64,000 bases of DNA from Litomosoides sigmodontis (lineage: Eukaryota > Nematoda > Chromadorea > Rhabditida > Onchocercidae). Positions within the stretch are counted from its first letter, which is position 1. Each line of letters starts with the position of its first letter. The notes below the pieces were generated by a model, which made no database searches, was not told the DNA's origin, and saw only the letters and a program-made list of their open reading frames with translations. The translations under genes and the position numbers were made by a program. Shown here piece after piece: positions 62,908-64,000 of this stretch. The DNA lies in NCBI GenBank assembly GCA_963070105.1, contig OY718804.1, forward strand, positions 6,905,317 through 6,969,316. Reading direction: 5' to 3'.

Positions 62908-64000
62908 GAGAAGTCTCGATCTGCACTGCCATGTGATCCACCTGATGTTTAGCATGTGACTGACCCTCTGATACAACTCCATTGCTTTGTCGTAGAAAAG
63001 CAAAAAATTCTGATTAATTAATTAATCAATTAGTGGTGGCTAATTCGTGCACTTTTTTTAAGTGCTCATTAAATGAGCCCGTTTTTTTGTGATCTGGACG
63101 ACTATTTCTCTCTTTTGCTCGGCTCTTACTAGTAGCACATTAATTAAATTGAAGCCTCATTTAAATGCCGGTCGGGAAATTTAATACCACTAATTGATTA
63201 ATTGAAAGTCACAAATTGGAAGTTACTGCTTTCATCTTAAATGTTATATTTCGCAAGGTGCAGTTTAATTTTAAAAAGATTGAAATTGTAATGCATTAAT
63301 ATTGGATAACATATGTCGGAAACTCGAAAATCCCTTTTAATGCAAAAAGATTAAAATATAAGAGTATTTCACAAAAGACTCGTTTATTTGAGGTTGTAAC
63401 TTATTTTGGTTATCATTTAATTTCACTAGAAAAAGTTTTTATGAGAGTTTTATCAGTCAGAGTAGCTTGCAGAGACAATTGCGGTTGGATGGAAGCTTAT
63501 TTTATTGAAGAATGGATTACAGTTGATCGACGTTAGCAAGCAAAATCAGAAATACTGAGAAGGTTGTACAGAAGAACAGATTCCGGAATATACCTGTTTT
63601 TCTTGTGGTCGAGTACTATTGTTATACATGGGTTTGAGCGAATATGAACACAATACCAGGCTAAAAATGACAGTTTAAAATACACAATTGAATTTAGCTA
63701 CCTACAGCTACAACATCAAAGGCTGGAGGAGCCAAATTGGTAGATATAACAGCTAATTAGTGAAATAGACGATTACATCGGAGGATGAAAGAAGGATAAG
63801 TTACGGAGAAAAGGTCTTACAATTATAGGCAATCATATATTACAAGTGACGAGTCGTCCTAAGAATTTTATATATTTGTGCCAATTTATTTCTGTTACAT
63901 CGATAGAATTAAAACTTAATTTGAACAAATGCATATTGTTGTTTATTTGCTTTCAGTAAACAATTTGTTAAACAACTTCCACCACAATGCTGATGGTTTA
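62698..64000. other. no gene recognised (right edge)
   Basis: 1.3 kb, very AT-rich, with a GA run at 62866-62894. Control sequences of TTL copy 5 should lie at its left end. No open frame of note on either strand. Confidence 0.5.
62866..62894. repeat. (GA)n microsatellite
   Basis: About fourteen GA units followed by gggagagggagggggag, upstream of TTL copy 5. Confidence 0.95.

Overview
The window looks like nuclear DNA of a parasitic nematode. It is AT-rich, its genes are split by mostly short GT-AG introns, and it holds a tandem array of transthyretin-like (TTL) secreted-protein genes, a family expanded essentially only in nematodes. A clade III (spirurid or filarial-like) worm is my best guess from overall texture; the species cannot be fixed from this sequence alone. 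There is no bacterial, phage or CRISPR content.

Layout, left to right. (1) 1-800: a roughly 360-bp AAT/ATT microsatellite. (2) 809-5854, plus strand: the 3' part of a BAR-like coiled-coil protein gene, then a ten-exon EHD-family dynamin-like ATPase/GTPase whose C terminus is a charged Lys/Ser/Glu tail instead of an EH domain. (3) 6910-9492, minus: a rhodopsin-class peptide-type GPCR. (4) 9.5-14.8 kb: no recognisable gene. (5) 14840-17842, minus: a pepsin-like aspartic protease (388 codons reconstructed over seven exons). (6) 18920-20238, plus: PDCD5 homologue, five exons, 120 aa. (7) 21211-22283, minus: Mediator subunit MED18, four exons, 189 aa. (8) 23253-25928, minus: a probable multi-pass membrane protein with a basic N-terminal domain. 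(9) 28336-44055, plus: a 15.7-kb gene with at least fifteen exons, probably a PCM1 (pericentriolar material 1) homologue, with a 5.2-kb intron and two long (TA)n tracts in introns. (10) 45464-47149, plus: dolichol kinase. (11) 49327-51019, plus: a single-LIM muscle LIM protein gene with two alternative 3' terminal exons. (12) 52051-62697, minus: five TTL genes in tandem, all with the same three-exon plan.

Most genes are independent housekeeping or tissue genes. Two groupings deserve attention. The BAR-like gene and the EHD-like gene are head to tail with about 630 bp between coding parts, and both families act on membrane curvature. The five TTL genes share a 140-nt second exon and identical intron phases, yet copy 1 lacks the AG acceptor at the conserved place and copy 4 has AT instead of GT at the conserved donor, which suggests array members in decay or with altered splicing.

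Exon limits were set by eye from GT/AG sites and reading-frame continuity; where the arithmetic closes I say so. No similarity search was run, so all family names rest on motif recognition.
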